Assembly: GCA_900073065.1 (NCBI GenBank)
Contig: FJOG01000006.1
Location: 726,881 to 790,880, forward strand
Direction: 5' to 3'
Source: Phialocephala subalpina
Taxonomy: Eukaryota > Ascomycota > Leotiomycetes > Helotiales > Mollisiaceae
Length of the DNA stretch: 64,000 bases
This document shows positions 10,235 to 23,405 of the stretch, one piece after another. A program made the translations under genes and the position numbers. Every line of letters begins with the position of its first letter. Position 1 is the first letter of the stretch. The notes under the pieces are model-generated. The model was not told where the DNA came from. It did not search any database and saw only the letters and a program-made list of their open reading frames with translations.

Positions 10235-12335
10235 CTAGATCTCTAGAGTTGGAGTTTGGCCCTTGACACGGCCAATGACCTGTGAAGGGGCGTATTTAGG
10301 AATAACCTGAAGGGCAATTAGTATGTATTGAATGGGAATTGGGGATGAACAAGCCAACTTACTTCATCATCGTGCAACATCTCAAACTCCTCAGTTGCGT
10401 CTCGTCCCATAAAGTTCATAATAGCTTGTGGTCCACCTGGGTGCTCCTCGAGCCAGTCATCAAGCTTCAAGACAACACCCTTTACGACTACCCACAAGTC
10501 TTCCTTGGTGTTGTGCTTGGCGACCTCCTCCATTGTAAATTCCTTCTCAGGAATGGAGAACTTCGCAGGCTTGCCTGCCTTGCTGACCTTTCCTGGATCC
10601 GCTGAATCGGCACCTTGTTTTAAGACCGGACCAGCCGACGTCTGTGATTGCTGTGCTTGCTTGCTGCCGCTACCCGACGAACCTTGACTGTTCCACTCGA
10701 CGGAGATCTTACCTGGCTGCGAAGGATCGATGTGCAAAGATATTTGACCGAGACGTGAGGCAGCACCACCAGCTGAGCCTTGGAGGGCCTTTTGGAAGAG
10801 ATAGTTGCTCGCAGAGTCACCAGCAACACGTCCGTAGACTACACAGCCAAGAAGTGATGATCCACCAAGACGGTTGGCTCCGTGGACACCACCAGCAAGC
10901 TCACCGCAGGCGAAGAGACCATCGAATGGCTTGCCTTCTGAGTTGAGAATTTGTGCTTTGTCGTTGATTTCAATACCACCCATGGTGAAATGGAGAACAG
11001 GCTCCATGACAGCAACGTGGAAGTCATCATCGATGTCAAGTGGGCCGTTGTGGAAGAACTTCTTGCCATATGGATCCTTCTTTTTGCCATCGGCAATGTC
11101 GTTGTATGCCTTGAAAGTACTCTGGAGATGCTCTGGTGTACAACCAATCTCCTTTGCAAGTTCCTTGCCAGTCATCTTCTTCATCAAGCCACGACCGGAG
11201 TAGTGGCGAGTGTGAAAGTCGAGAACATTTGAAGCCTTGGAGTTGAGGAGAAGTCGGACGGGAAATTTTCCCTTGTCCTTCTCCTTCCACATCTCACCAG
11301 AGACATAATCTCTGTGGCCGAGCTCATCGCAGAATCGGTCACCGTCTCCGTTCAGGAGAAGACCACCTTCACCACGGAGAGCCTCGGCAGCCAGGAACTT
11401 CCACTTTGATCCGGGATCCTTGGGATCAACAAGACCTGTAGGATGCACCTGAACCTTGTCCATATCAATACCATTGCCACCAATGGCCATCACCATTTTT
11501 TGTCCATCACCTGTAGCATGTGTGCCGTTGGTAGAGGCGAGGTCGAATGTGTCTGGGCGCCACTTCTTGAGGAGGGAGGTTTCGGTGAAATCGGCAGCAT
11601 ATCCACCAGTAGCAAGAACAACTGGGCCTTCGAGATCTGACTCCTCACCACCGAATTCGTACTTGACACCAGTAACGAGATTGCCCTCCTTGTTCAAGCC
11701 CGTTACGCGAGCCTTCTTGATGATTTGTACTCTCTCTGGTTCGTTCTCGGCGAGTTCTTCGAGTCTTTGCATCAAAGCATATGTAATGGCCATACCAGGG
11801 AACTTCGCATCGTGCCCTCTGTGTGTTCTTGGCTGGGAATGACCTCTGTGGAAATCTGATTAGCATGTGATTATGCATTTGGAGAGTCATGCATACCCTA
11901 GCCGTGAGACGAGAGTCAAATCCAAGTTGAAAACGTCTTGAAGCCATTCAACAGCCGCCGCAGACTTGTATGTGAGGACTTTGATGAGATCCGGTCTGGC
12001 CTTATCTCTCGCAGACTTGAGGGTATCATCGTAGAATTGCTTGACGCTGTCGCCAATCTTCGCATCAACTTGTGTTCGAGTGAGGGCTCCGTTGATACCG
12101 GAAGTGGCCTTTGTCGAGTTTCCACCGAAGAAACCTGTATTTGTTAGACTGCAGACTACAGATTTGGGAAGTATGCTTACCTTGCTTGTCTAGAACAACA
12201 ACATTGCCACCTGCGAGGTAAATTGTATGCGCAGCACTCAAGCCGGACACTGTTGTTGATCAGCATCAATTGAGTGGGGCGGAAATCGCATGTTTACTTA
12301 CAACCACCACCAACGACAATAACTCTGGGTGTCAT
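10235..12335 (-). CDS. OSM1: Soluble fumarate reductase with C-terminal cytochrome b5 domain
   Basis: FAD-dependent fumarate reductase, 631 residues in five exons (12335-12302, 12249-12181, 12134-11897, 11845-10363, 10306-10235). It reduces fumarate to succinate to reoxidise reduced flavins during redox folding or hypoxia. The N-terminus starts directly with the Rossmann motif VIVVGGGLSGLSAAH. Next come GGNSTKATSGINGA, the substrate and catalytic loops HRDYVSGE and HFTMGGIEI, and GANRLGGSSLLGC, all typical of the FRD/SDH flavoprotein fold. After a Ser/Gln/Gly linker, the C-terminal 80 residues are a heme-binding cytochrome b5 domain (EEHPGGPQAIMNFMGRDAT). The fusion is common in filamentous fungi and absent from yeast Osm1. 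No mitochondrial or ER presequence is apparent. No frame defects. Confidence 0.95.
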
Positions 12336-13251
12336 CTTAACTGGATGTATGGGAGGATGTAGAGGGAATGGAAGAAGTCTTGGAGTTTGTAGGAAGAATC
12401 GAGGAGTGGAGAGAGGCGTGGTTTTGTGACTTCCTCACCCACTACGGCAGTCTGGGGAATGCTGCCGAGGTCCGCAGGGAAGCTTAGTCTCGAATCAGCT
12501 GCCTCAAAGCCCCGGTTATTCGGCCAATGAAGTGGAGTTGGAAAGTCAGCTTGTGGTTAGCTGGCCGCTTCAAAGTCTGGATTGTTTTCGGTATTTGGAG
12601 GTCGATGTTGAAGACTTGTTCAACAGTAATAAGTATGCAATCTGAATATATGTCTAGTACAGTACACTCTCCTACAGAGGTAACAGCGACTTCGGCGCAA
12701 CTATGCTGCGAAAATAGCAACTTTCGTGATTCATGGCTCGTGATGGATGGGGAAAATTGCTGTTTTAAGCCCGCTCCCGAGCATGTGAAGATCCTGCATT
12801 TGCCGCTAAGTTCCGCTCCCCACAGCCACTGCTTCTCCAGACTTTTCTCTCTCCAACGCATCTGCTGCATCATCCGACCAGATGACCATCGTCTCAGCTC
12901 ATCTCAGGGGTAAGGGTCCGACTCTTGACATGTGAAGGTGAAGAAGTGAGCATGATCATGAGAGCTTTTGAGGTCGAGGATGTTGTCCTTTTCATACATT
13001 GAGGTTTCTTAAGGTGCAGCACTCTCGGTTTCGGTGTTCGCTCAAAAGGGTGGCGAGAATGACCCACAATGTGTCCGACTTCATAAAGTGTTAAAGAGTA
13101 CGCGGGCACCCTTTTAGAAATATCCTCTTTTTATTTGGTCGAGCTTCACGATATTCTGTAGAAGTCTTGAAGCGATGAATTGCTTTGCTATGAAGAAGTA
13201 GAGAAGAGTCTGTTTCATTCAACCCAAAACTCTACTGGTTTGGATTATACA
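12336..13251. other. Intergenic, promoter of the fumarate reductase gene
   Basis: About 0.9 kb. Open frames of up to 129 codons on both strands overlap each other and carry no recognisable domain, so none is called. Confidence 0.4.
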
Positions 13252-14066
13252 TCATCTTCCCCTTAATACCTCAATGCCTTTCTTCCTTAGAACATCATTT
13301 TCAAATGTCCTCGTTCCTTTAGGACTTTCAACGTCCTCAGAAATCATAGCAGCAGCCAACTCATCGACTTTGATCGACATTGTTACACCTACCAAGATAT
13401 TTGGCACGAGGGTATCTTTGGCAAGTACGCCTCCTGGTCTCATAATAGAGACCTCGAAGCTTGGCTCTTTCTCTTGGATAGCAAGGAGCCCATTCTCTAC
13501 TTCTCCCTGCCAAGAATCTGTTAGCAAGCCCCGAGTTTCCAGGACTGGAAGTTTATGTTACCTTGATGGTTCTCGTATCATGCAGAAACCAAAGTTTCTT
13601 GTCTGTATCCCTTTCTGCCATCTTACCACTTAGGTACACGAATCGAAAGCTTTTCCCTTCCCCCTTCAACGATGGGGTGATAGATTTGGCAAATACTTCA
13701 GCTGCTGCATGGGTGTATCTGATTTCGGTTTTTCTGCAGTCTTCAAGATTGGGATTCTTGTGAGCCGGGGATCCAAGTGCCCTTTCTTATAGTCAGATTC
13801 CGTCACTTAGATTGAATTCCTGTATGGAGGTGTATCAAAACATACCAGATACAACATTCGGCACCTCCTAGTTGGGAGAGGATGTCAGGTGGGTAGGAGG
13901 TGAAGTCCTTGAGTATTATGACTTTGACTTTGGGATTGCTCTCCACTGCTTCGGGAAGAGGTTTCCTAGTAATACAGACGAGTGATGTGATTTTTGGATG
14001 GACCAGCGCCTGGTTCAGGACTTCGCCGCCAATGAAGCCTGTTGAGCCAGATAGTATCACTTTCAT
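13252..14066 (-). CDS. NAD(P)-binding Rossmann-fold protein (NmrA/epimerase-like)
   Basis: A 231-residue protein in three exons (14066-13846, 13781-13562, 13506-13252). The N-terminus MKVILSGSTGFIGGEVLNQA carries the TGxxGxxG dinucleotide-binding motif of atypical short-chain dehydrogenases. The splice at TG/G recreates CCIWALGSPAH, and the middle exon has FRFVYLSGKMAERD and later KLWFLHDTRTIKGEVENGLL. The Lys of the usual YxxxK pair is not obvious, so catalysis is uncertain; this subfamily may act as a redox sensor or chaperone-like protein. Upstream it shares a 506-base divergent promoter with the FAS1 gene. ATG 14066 was chosen because the Rossmann strand begins right there. Confidence 0.85.
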
Positions 14067-14572
14067 AGTCCCAAAATCGTTGGAGCTTTGGTGGATCTGA
14101 AGGAAGATGAGAGGCGGGAAAGTATAGTTATTGAACGATAGCGACGCTTGATAACTTAAATAATGGAATAGCATGGGAAAGAATAAGGACTTTAGAGCCA
14201 ATTCATATTCCCAATGCACTTACCTAGCTATGTTGGTTCGGTCAATCCGGGCCATCAGCTGTACGAGCTTCATCTTCTGATTGGGCAGCTCAAGCATGGA
14301 CCAGGAGATTACGATACTGTAACCTTTACTGGCGTAGCTGAACTCTCCATAACTTCCATGCGAGACAAAATCGAACTATTCTAGCAGAGAAAGCTTCCAG
14401 AAACAACTTCCGTGTAACCCCCGAAGCCAATTTCAAGGCCAGCGCCAAGGATCCCCATCCTGACTCAGCTTCAGCGCCAATCACCCCAGATTCCAATCCC
14501 ATCGCATCGCCAACTTCGTCATCGCAGCACGACAAAACCCACTTTCTCCCATCCTCCTCCAACGCCGCAAAC
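14067..14572. promoter_or_regulatory. Divergent intergenic promoter region
   Basis: The 506 bases separate the starts of the Rossmann-fold gene (minus) and the FAS1 gene (plus), so both promoters must lie here. No specific operator could be assigned by eye. Confidence 0.5.
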
Positions 14573-15241
14573 ATGCGTTATCAACCATTTATTTACTCTC
14601 TCCTGACTGCTAGCATCGCAGTCGCCGCCTCGAATCCAAAACAACAGCGCCCTCTACAAAACAATCTAGGTCCCGCCATGCCTCCCCCACCCGACAAAAC
14701 CAAGACCTCAGAACCCGCTGGCGGAGATACCGTGATTCTATCCGATGTGCTAGGAAACGATCGCAGCATCAATATCTTCGCCGGCTTCACGCGAGATTTT
14801 GCCCCAATCTCCGCCCGCTTCGAAGATTCATCCCTCAACACCACTATCCTAGCGCCGATTAACAGTGCGATTATGGGGCTTCCTAGGAAACCGTGGGAAG
14901 ATCCTAAGGATTATAAGGAAGGAGGGGAAGGAGTTTATAATGAGGAGGGAGGGGAGGAGAGGGCACAGAGGAATTTGAGGAGGTTTGTGGAGGAGCATGT
15001 TGTGGGTGTCAGTCCTTGGAAGGAGGGGAAGAAGGTGGAGACGCTTGGGGGAGGGAGTGTGTGGTGGGAATACAAAGATGGAAAACAACTGGTGAGTGCA
15101 GACACAAGGCGCAAATGAATGGAATTATGCTGATAGACTTTGCAGATCCAGCCGGGCAATATTGAGGTGTCGAGTGTGGCGAGTAGAGTTCATAATGGAG
15201 AAGTATGGATTTTGAAGGGGGTTAGGAATTATGGTGCTTGA
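14573..15241 (+). CDS. Secreted FAS1 (fasciclin-like) domain protein
   Basis: A 204-residue protein in two exons, 14573-15091 and 15146-15241. A classical signal peptide opens it (YSLLTASIAVAAS). The single FAS1 domain shows the H1-type motif TTILAPINSAIMGLP after VILSDVLGNDRSIN, then LRRFVEEHVVGVSPW (the H-box region), and ends with EVWILKGVRNYGA, the usual FAS1 C-terminal strand in which a ligand of the fold is named. Similar small single-FAS1 proteins in ascomycetes are vacuolar or cell-surface proteins of unknown function. No GPI-attachment tail or transmembrane segment is present. Confidence 0.85.
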
Positions 15242-16399
15242 AGGATGGTGAGACGGTATGGTATATATGGGATTTGGATGGCGAAGGAGGCGTTGGAATG
15301 GTTGTTTAATGCCTGGGTTCATGATGTTACGATAGATCGTGTTGATATGTTTGGAGAAGGATACGGAAGAAAGTTTCGTGATGGACGAAGAACAACTCCG
15401 TTCTATAATCAAATACTTTCCCCAGCAGAATGTCCCTTTTAAATGTGGAACATTTTCAAGGGGTCAAGTAAATGATATCTTGGATTGTGATATTTCTTAC
15501 TCTTGCACCTCCGGAATCTCTCGCGATATAGAGACGTCTTTTTTGGACTGCACGAGTCGCTATACTTGCCAACAAGTGCCTTCAGGCAAACACAGCGATA
15601 TTTGTTGCCTTTTGCGATTCTCTTCTCGAAGCGCATAATCAGCTAAAGCGGAACCGTGTCGCCTGAACTGGTTTTTCGCAACCACAACCTGATAGATGAA
15701 AGCATTGATCCTCCTGCCTGTCAAATTCAATAATTAATCTTGCGATCTGCTCAAATCCATTTCACCTTCTCATTTATCTCCTGTCATCCTTCGAGTCCCG
15801 AAGTCCGGATTTGCACGTTAGATCTCTCGAGTGGGGCCTTCAGCCTCGTTTCATTTTCTAGAAGTTGTATTCCTAGTGAATCAATAAATTATGAAATTGG
15901 TCACGAAACTCCAGATAAAAGAATTTGTGTGAAACGAGAATGTCTAGGAAGTCTTCGGTTTTGTTATATTGTATTTGAGTCAACGTAACATATAATTCTC
16001 ACGCACAACCTGGAAGGCTGATGGATGCAGCTCCACCACCAGCCTTGCTTGACTTGGTCCGTGCTTCGCGGAACTTCCCCTTTCGTCAGCATCATTCTGC
16101 GATAGCTTTTCTTTCATCACCAGAGACAGACATCACGCCAACCTACGAAAGTGACGTTCTGAGCGATTTCATCCGGAGTTCGTTATGTGACTGAGATCCA
16201 ACTCTGAAGGTACTTTGCCCTCCACACCGAAGGCTATCAGCATGCTCTTGTTCTAGTTGCGACCGTTGATCATCTCTTACTCCTCAGTCAGAAGATAGCT
16301 AACACACATCTCAAGAACCCGACATAGTTGTACCGAAAACCCTATCCAGTAACCCTAAATCCTGATCCTCTCTCTAGACACCACTCTATTGTTACCATC
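15242..16399. other. Intergenic, promoter and leader of SIN3
   Basis: 1.16 kb with no supported gene. The last hundred bases before ATG 16400 are pyrimidine-rich with CTCTATTGTTACCATC directly before the start, consistent with a transcribed leader. Confidence 0.4.
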
Positions 16400-19300
16400 A
16401 TGAACAACCCACCTCATGGCCCACCGGGCTACGACCGAGACCGAGATCGCGATCTCGAGGAGCAGCACAACAGGCAACGCGCACAACTGCAGCAGCAAGA
16501 AGAATTGGCACAACGGGAGCGAGAACATAATGAGAGGCAAGAGAGGGAAAGACAACATCGAGAACAATACCAACCTGCTCCTCACCAGAGCAGCACGGGT
16601 TCGATCCCTATCCACCAGCCGGTAGCATCGCGTCTGCCAGGTGCAATCCACAGCCCTGGTGGTCTCCTTGCAAATCATGGCGGCGCCCCTCCTCCTGCTC
16701 CTCTGGGTGCACCAAGTGGCCCAGGAAATGCATTCGGTGGACCTCTCCACAGCGAAGCCAACCGACCCCTCCAGCACAACCCTCAAAATCCTCCCAGCCA
16801 GCTTCAACAACAGCAGCAGCAAGGCTTTGGTCCCAGCATGCTCCATCATACTCCTGTCGGCGGTCCTGGACCGAATCCAGTCGGTTTTGGCGGTCCCCTT
16901 CAGCAGCAGCAGCAGCAACAACAGCAGGCTCAGGCACAAGCCCAGCAACAGGCTCAACAACAGCAACAGCAAGAAGCGGTGTCGAGACTGCAGCAAGCAC
17001 TTCCATTTGGTGTTCCTCCAGGCCATCAAATGCCTGGAGCACCAGCTTTGGGGCAAGGCGGACAACAGCCCATATTGAATGTAAGCCCTCGCTGCGAATC
17101 ATTTGTCCTTCCGTCTCAACTTGATATTGCCATCCGCCCCCAATAACCTGAAAAACGTAATATAAAAGCGCCCTCTATCCCGCTCGTCTTTCTCCTTGAA
17201 CACAACAACCTTCTGGCAATACATTACAGTGTAATAAAGAGACAGCACTACAGTTTAACACAACGTGTTGCGCCTTCGTTGATCTTATGGTCACCTTCTT
17301 GCCTCCAACTTCAAAGCTATTCCTAGATCTATAAGAAGTTGACGATGGATGACTCAAAGGCAATTAAGCTGCTCGCGAATAGCACTACTTCATCATCCTT
17401 GGGAACTCTGGCTAACCTTGGCACTTCTAGGATGCGCTCAGCTACCTTGACCAGGTCAAGGTGCAGTTCGCTGATCAACCAGATGTCTACAATCGATTCC
17501 TCGATATCATGAAAGACTTCAAAAGCCAAGCGTAAATGAATGACCCCATTTCCACGATGGACAAGAGTGCTAACAGTTTAAATCAGAATCGACACCCCAG
17601 GAGTCATAAACCGAGTCTCTGAGCTGTTCGCTGGTCATCCAAACCTTATTCAAGGCTTCAATACATTTTTACCCCCAGGTTATAGAATCGAATGCGGCGC
17701 AGGAAATGATCCAAACACAATACGAGTGACAACACCGATGGGAACAACAGTACAATCTATCACTGGCGCAGGCCGCGCACTCCCCGATGCTGTAATGGTA
17801 CAAGGTGGTCCAGGTGGAGGATACTATGGCGGACAACGGCCTGGAAACTGGCAACAACAACAACAACAACAACAACCGCAGCATAGCATTGAAAGCCCCG
17901 AAGGTGTATTCAGTCCACAGAACCAAAACCAACCGACTCCTTACAATCAAACCCCAGGCCAACATAATACATACGAAGCGCAGCAAGCAGTTCACCAGCA
18001 ACAACAACGAGGAGTTTCTCAATTGACGAGTGCAGTCGCAACTTTGGGACATCCGCCAAGAAATACTCAAACACCAACTCCTGGTGGTCAGGCCGGCATG
18101 AATGGTGGAGCGCAACCAGGTCTTGAGAAGAGAGGACCCGTTGAATTCAACCACGCTATCAGTTACGTGAACAAAATCAAGGTTCGTACCTCCATTCCTT
18201 CCACGAAAATCTAGTCTTGAAAGTTGTGCTGGTGCCTTGCATCGTGACAATGCTTAGCGAATTTCGGTGAATCTGGGGTTTGCGCTTCGCAAAACCACAA
18301 TGCTAAGCAGAATCATCGGTTCACCACAATGCTACACACCCCACAATACCAACAAGATTTTTTTCCCGGAGCATATCAGCTGACCTCTTCGCTCCCCAAG
18401 AATCGTTTCCAAGACAGACCAGAAATCTACAAACAATTTCTCGAAATTCTTCAAACCTACCAGCGCGAATCCAAGCCCATTCAAGACGTTTACGCACAGG
18501 TTACTACTCTTTTCAACACTGCCCCTGATCTTCTCGAAGACTTCAAACAATTCCTTCCTGAATCTGCCGCTCAAGCCAAAGCTGCTGCTGCCGCAAAAGC
18601 AATGGAAGAAGCCCAGCAGAATCAACTGCCTCAAAACCACGGTGCTCGAGAATCGAAGATGCCGCCGGTCGGTAACTTCCAAGTTCCTCAGAACAGCAAG
18701 GAAACCAAGAAGCGCCCTCGCAACAGCGGTACGGCTGCAGCTGCTACTCAACCTGTTGTTGGGGAGAGCTCCCGCTCTGGTGCTGCTCAAGGTGTTCCCG
18801 CAAACAAGGTATGTCGCCCAACCCAGCTTCCAACCCAGTTCTAACACAAGTCGCAGAGAGTCAAGACGAGCCACAAAGGCAATGGTCCTGACGGTCAAGC
18901 TGTCTCCCCCAACTTGACACCAATCATGCCTGAGCCTATGCCTCCAACGTCCACCTCTGGCGCATCGTCAGAAGAGCTTGCCTTTTTCGACCGTGTCAAG
19001 AAGTACATTGGCAACAAGTCCACCATGAACGAGTTCCTCAAGCTCTGCAACATGTTCTCTCAAGATCTCATCGACAAGAACGTCCTCGTCAACAAAGTCA
19101 GCCAATTCGTTGGTGGCAACCAAGATCTGATCCAATGGTTCCGGAACTTTGTTGGTTACGAAGGCAATGCGAACATGGTCGACAATACACCCATGGCTCC
19201 ATCTGGCAGAGTCGCCCTCAGCAACTGCAGAGGTTTGGGTCCTAGCTACCGACTGCTGCCAAAGAGAGTATGTTCAATTTTCCTTCCCCTTCCTCTTCTC

Positions 19301-21697
19301 GTCTTCTGTTTCTATACGCGATTTCAGGACGCAGCTGACACGATTCGCAGGAACGTCTCAAGCCATGCTCAGGTCGTGATGAGATGTGCCGCGAGGTACT
19401 GAACGATGACTGGGCTTCTCACCCTACCTGGGCCTCCGAAGACTCAGGATTCGTCGCTCACCGAAAGAACCTTTACGAAGATGCCCTCTCGCGCATTGAG
19501 GAAGAACGCCACGACTACGACTTCAATATCGAGGCCAATTCCAAGGTCATCCAAGTCCTTGAGCCCATTGCACAGTCAATTCTCACCATGACTGAGGATC
19601 AACGAGGTCAATTCATCATGCCCACTGGATTCCAAGGTTCTTCTCAATCACTCTACAGACGTGTGCTTAAGAAGGTCTATGGCGATCGCGGTCTCGAGGT
19701 CGTTGAAGACATGTTCAGAGATCCTTGCGCAGTATTGCCTATCGTGTTGGCACGATTGAAGTCAAAGGACGAGGAATGGCGCTTTACACAAGTATGGAAA
19801 TTTAACATCGATTTTTGACATCTGCTAACTCCTACATAGCGTGAATGGGAGAAGGTTTGGCAAGCCCAAACTATCGCCATGTACTTGAAGAGTCTCGATC
19901 ATCAAGGTCTCAACATCAAGACAAGCGACAAGAAGAACCTTTCTGCCAAACACATCGTCGATGCCATCAAGACCAAGGATGAGGAACAACGTCGCCAGCG
20001 TGTCACAACCGGGAAGAGAAAGATTCAATTCCAATTCGTCTACGAAAACCAAGACATGGATGTTGTCCTGAACGTCCTCCGCTTCATGTTGGTGTATGTC
20101 AAAGGTGCTGTCCAACACAACACTGGTGAACGTCGTCGCATCAGAGAGTTCTTCGAGAAGTTCATTAGCATCTACTTCGGCATCCCCCAGGAGCAGCTTG
20201 TCGAGGCCACCGCCGAAATCGATCGCGACACTCCCGAGGAAGATTCCGAAGAGCTTGCTCCTACCGAATTGCCAAATGGTCGCAGCAAACGCTTAAACGG
20301 CAAGAAGACCGATCTTCGCCGAGGAGTCCTTGACCGCAGCCGCAATGGTACCAAAGGCAAGCAAGACGACAGCGCTCCAGGTAGCAAAGAGTCAACCCCA
20401 GACGAGTCTGCTGCAGATGACGATGACGCTGCTGAAGTAGGCGAAGATCAAGCTGCCGGGCAAGTTTCTGACGAGCGCTGGGTCAAGCGTACCACTGCCT
20501 CCAGACCTGGTCCAGCCGTCAATGAGATGAACGCAGATGAACCAATCCGTCGAATGAGCTACAAACTCTGGGCCAACCAGAACATCTTTATTTTTTTCAC
20601 CATCTTCCAAACCCTGTATCGCAGATTGAAGGAAATCAAGGATAGTGAGTCCGAGGCTGTTGCCCAAGCTAACAATGCAGCTCTCGACAAGCCCGCTAAA
20701 TTGCTCGACTATATTTCCTCCCGCGACAATTCCCCCCTTGTCCCTGGCGAGACGTTCTACTCTCGAGCCTTGCTCCTGATCGAAGACTACATCAAAGGTG
20801 ATATTGACGAAGGCACTTTCCAAACTTGGATGCGACGCCACTTCTTGATGAAGGGCTGGGCAGTGTTCACCATCTTAGATCTGCTAAAGACTCTCACCAA
20901 ACTGGGCGCTGTCTGCTCGAGCCAAGACGCGAAGGAGAAGACATCAGATCTCGTTCGTCAGTTCTACACCAACAGACAATCGGAGGAGACCACCTACAAC
21001 ACCGAAATCAACATGCGAAAGCAAGCTGATAAGTGGATCAAGGAAGGCGATCTATTCTTGATCGAATGGGCAAGTAACATCCACCTCACGTCCACCGCAC
21101 TCCTAACAGGGAAATCAGAACTCCGTGACGAAGACTTCTGGCTTCAGATGGCTTCAGAGAGATGATACTACCTTTGATCTCGACGAAATGGCCGCGATCG
21201 ATCAATGGAAATACTACGTCTCCTCTTACTTCCGCGTCGAGCCTACCGAAGGCGTTCCCCGCGAGAGAATGCACAAAGCTGTCTTGCTTCGAAACTTACC
21301 AACTAGCGATGCCGACTTCGAAGAAGGCGCTGGTCGAGAGATCCGAGCCGGCAGCAAAGAAGAACTCATCATGCGCATTGCCGTCCAAGGTTACGAAATC
21401 AAATTCGAACCACCACCCAACGAGGAGTCACTCATTTTCACCAACAAACCTTTTGGCGACGATCCTTCCACTGGCAAAAGCTATGCCCGCGAACGACTTC
21501 AACCATTCGAAAACATCCGGACCGAACGATTCAAAGAGAAGTTTGAGATGAATAACGCATGGATGAAGGGCAAGAGTCGTGATGAGGTTGCACAGATAAA
21601 TGATGAATTCAACAAGTGGATGAAGGAGGGTATCACCGCTGCTTCCTCTTCTGTACCTGACGCTATGGCTATTGATGATGATGCTGGGATTCTGTAA
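16400..21697 (+). CDS. SIN3: SIN3 transcriptional corepressor scaffold
   Basis: Scaffold of the Rpd3 histone deacetylase complex, acting in the nucleus. Eight exons give 1484 residues: 16400-17080, 17431-17531, 17587-18181, 18401-18808, 18857-19267, 19351-19791, 19840-21069, 21110-21697. The N-terminus is Gln-rich, with CAG/CAA runs near 16905-16975 and again near 17850-17880. PAH1 is at [23 protein letters not shown]2 at [20 protein letters not shown] and PAH3 at [20 protein letters not shown]. The HDAC-interaction domain follows ([20 protein letters not shown], then [20 protein letters not shown]), and the Sin3 C-terminal domain begins near WEKVWQAQ. The first intron is unusually long (350 bases). 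The last intron starts with GC, not GT (see findings). ATG 16400 has a good context (ACCATCATGAAC). Confidence 0.97.
21070..21109 (+). other. GC-AG intron in SIN3, 40 bases
   Basis: The donor reads TGG/GCAAGT and the acceptor CCTAACAG/GGA. Removing it links FLIEW to [19 protein letters not shown] in frame; without removal the frame ends at TGA 21163-21165, losing the last 196 codons. The donor matches the GCAAGT consensus for GC introns, and CTAAC just before the AG is a branch-site-like element. Confidence 0.75.
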
Positions 21698-23405
21698 TGG
21701 CTTGGAGGAAGGTGCAATGGAGTTGGAGGGTTGGTTCATCATGGTCATATTTGCATTTCCTCTTTTTTTCTTTTCCTATTTATGGTCTTCCGTCTGCGGG
21801 GATTTCTCCTAGGGCATTTGACCTTGGAGTGGCTAGATTTGACACTGGCGTTGCCGGAGACATTTCTTCATGCCTAAAATCACAGACTTCAATTATTAAA
21901 ATAGTTTCCTTTCCTTTGGCTCGAGTTGCAGAGCTACGCTGTTTTTCGCTGGGCCATCTGTAGCATAGAAAATTTGCATGCATGGCTTTCTTACGAAACG
22001 AATCCGATTCTCGAGCCACTTTCTTTGCTAATCTCGTGTGTACAATGAATGGAATCAGGCCATCGATCTACGGATGTAACAAGTCCTCCTTCACCACTCC
22101 TCCTTCACACTTCCTCCCTTCACAACTCTTACTTCACATCTCCTGCTACCAAACTCCCGTCCCAACGACGCATGGCACTCGCTGGCATCTCCAGGCGCTC
22201 ATCTCGTTATATGGCACTCCTAATGAACTCCTTTTTCCCGCATGATGTTTGACGATCGCTTCATTCAGGGGCACAAAGCGAAGTTTGGCGATGGTAAAGG
22301 GGTCTCTCCCGTTTTCTTGGATTTTCCGCTTGTTCGATTTGTTGTGTGGTGTTAGTGGTTGTTGTGGTTGAGATCATTTTGGGGGAGGAAGGGCCTTGAG
22401 GGTAGGGGGTTGGGGTCTGCATTCTGCATTCTGCATTCATTTGTTGGCCTTATGTTCATGTCTATGATGTTTTATTCCTTCGGGGTGTGGGTTGGTCGTT
22501 TTTGCTTTACTTGAAGGGATATTTGCTGTCTTTTCGTCCTGTATGTTTGCTTTAAGGATCTTGCTGTCGAGTGGTAGGATCTTTATCAAGATTGACGGAC
22601 GCGGGAAGTCTGGATGAGAGCATGTACTAGTGAACGAAACTCCAATGTCCATTTCGTCTAATTTTAATAAGAAAGACGGACAGAAGTTAACAGAAATTGA
22701 CAGCAACTTCTTCTATACGAAGGAACGTTTGTTGCCTTGAGTAAGACGAATATCCTAGAATCTTGACAATCGCAATCTCACTTGACAGCCATCCCTCCCA
22801 AGCAGCAACTTGCCAGCTTCCTTCCTCAAGCTCTCGCTGCTACTTTGCTCTTTGTCTCAATTCGTCCCTTGTCTTTACCCAAGTCTGAATTCGCCACACC
22901 TACCCTCGCTGCGTGCAAGTGACTTCTCTTTCTCGTTCTTGTCCTGCTCGCTGGTCATGAAGAAGGAGCCGGGGGGAGGAAGCCCGTGTATATCGCCGGA
23001 TACTGCCGGGCGGTGATACTTTCCTGCTGGAAGGGGGTTAGTGTGTTTCTAGTTGAATCAGAATATAGATGGAGAAGCGGGATAGTAGTAGCAGGTGGAG
23101 GCCTAAGAGACATCTTCCGCATTTCGACGCAACGACCAAAGACCAAGCTAGACTGGGACTTCCAGGAGCTGAAAAGTTCTTTTCTGGTGTCAGACTTTAA
23201 CACAGTGGCTATGAGGCCTTGGTCCCCAAGCTAGTGTTCCTTGACCTCGATATTGAAGCACTTCACACCGAGCAATATCGTGAAGATGTATGTGTGATCA
23301 TTCCAATGCATTCAAGCAGCAGCCTCCCAACGCCTATCCATGCAGAGTAAGACTCGATATCCTATCCTGTTCCCCACTATAATATGATACACCCGAATCC
23401 CTATC
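21698..23405. other. Intergenic between convergent SIN3 and the CDC1-like gene
   Basis: 1.7 kb that must hold two 3' UTRs. No coding potential is convincing. A TCTGCAT heptamer occurs three times in tandem at 22416-22436. Confidence 0.45.
22416..22436. repeat. Short tandem repeat, (TCTGCAT)x3
   Basis: Three perfect heptamers in a G-rich then T-rich non-coding stretch; probably ordinary microsatellite slippage. Confidence 0.8.

Noticed and set aside
10644..11842. Several plus-strand open frames of 65-128 codons within the fumarate reductase
   Set aside because: All lie antisense to conserved coding sequence and lack their own motifs.
16355..17102. Long minus-strand open frames over the first exon of SIN3
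   Set aside because: They are Leu- or Ala-rich mirror images of the CAG/CAA glutamine runs of SIN3 and have no independent features.
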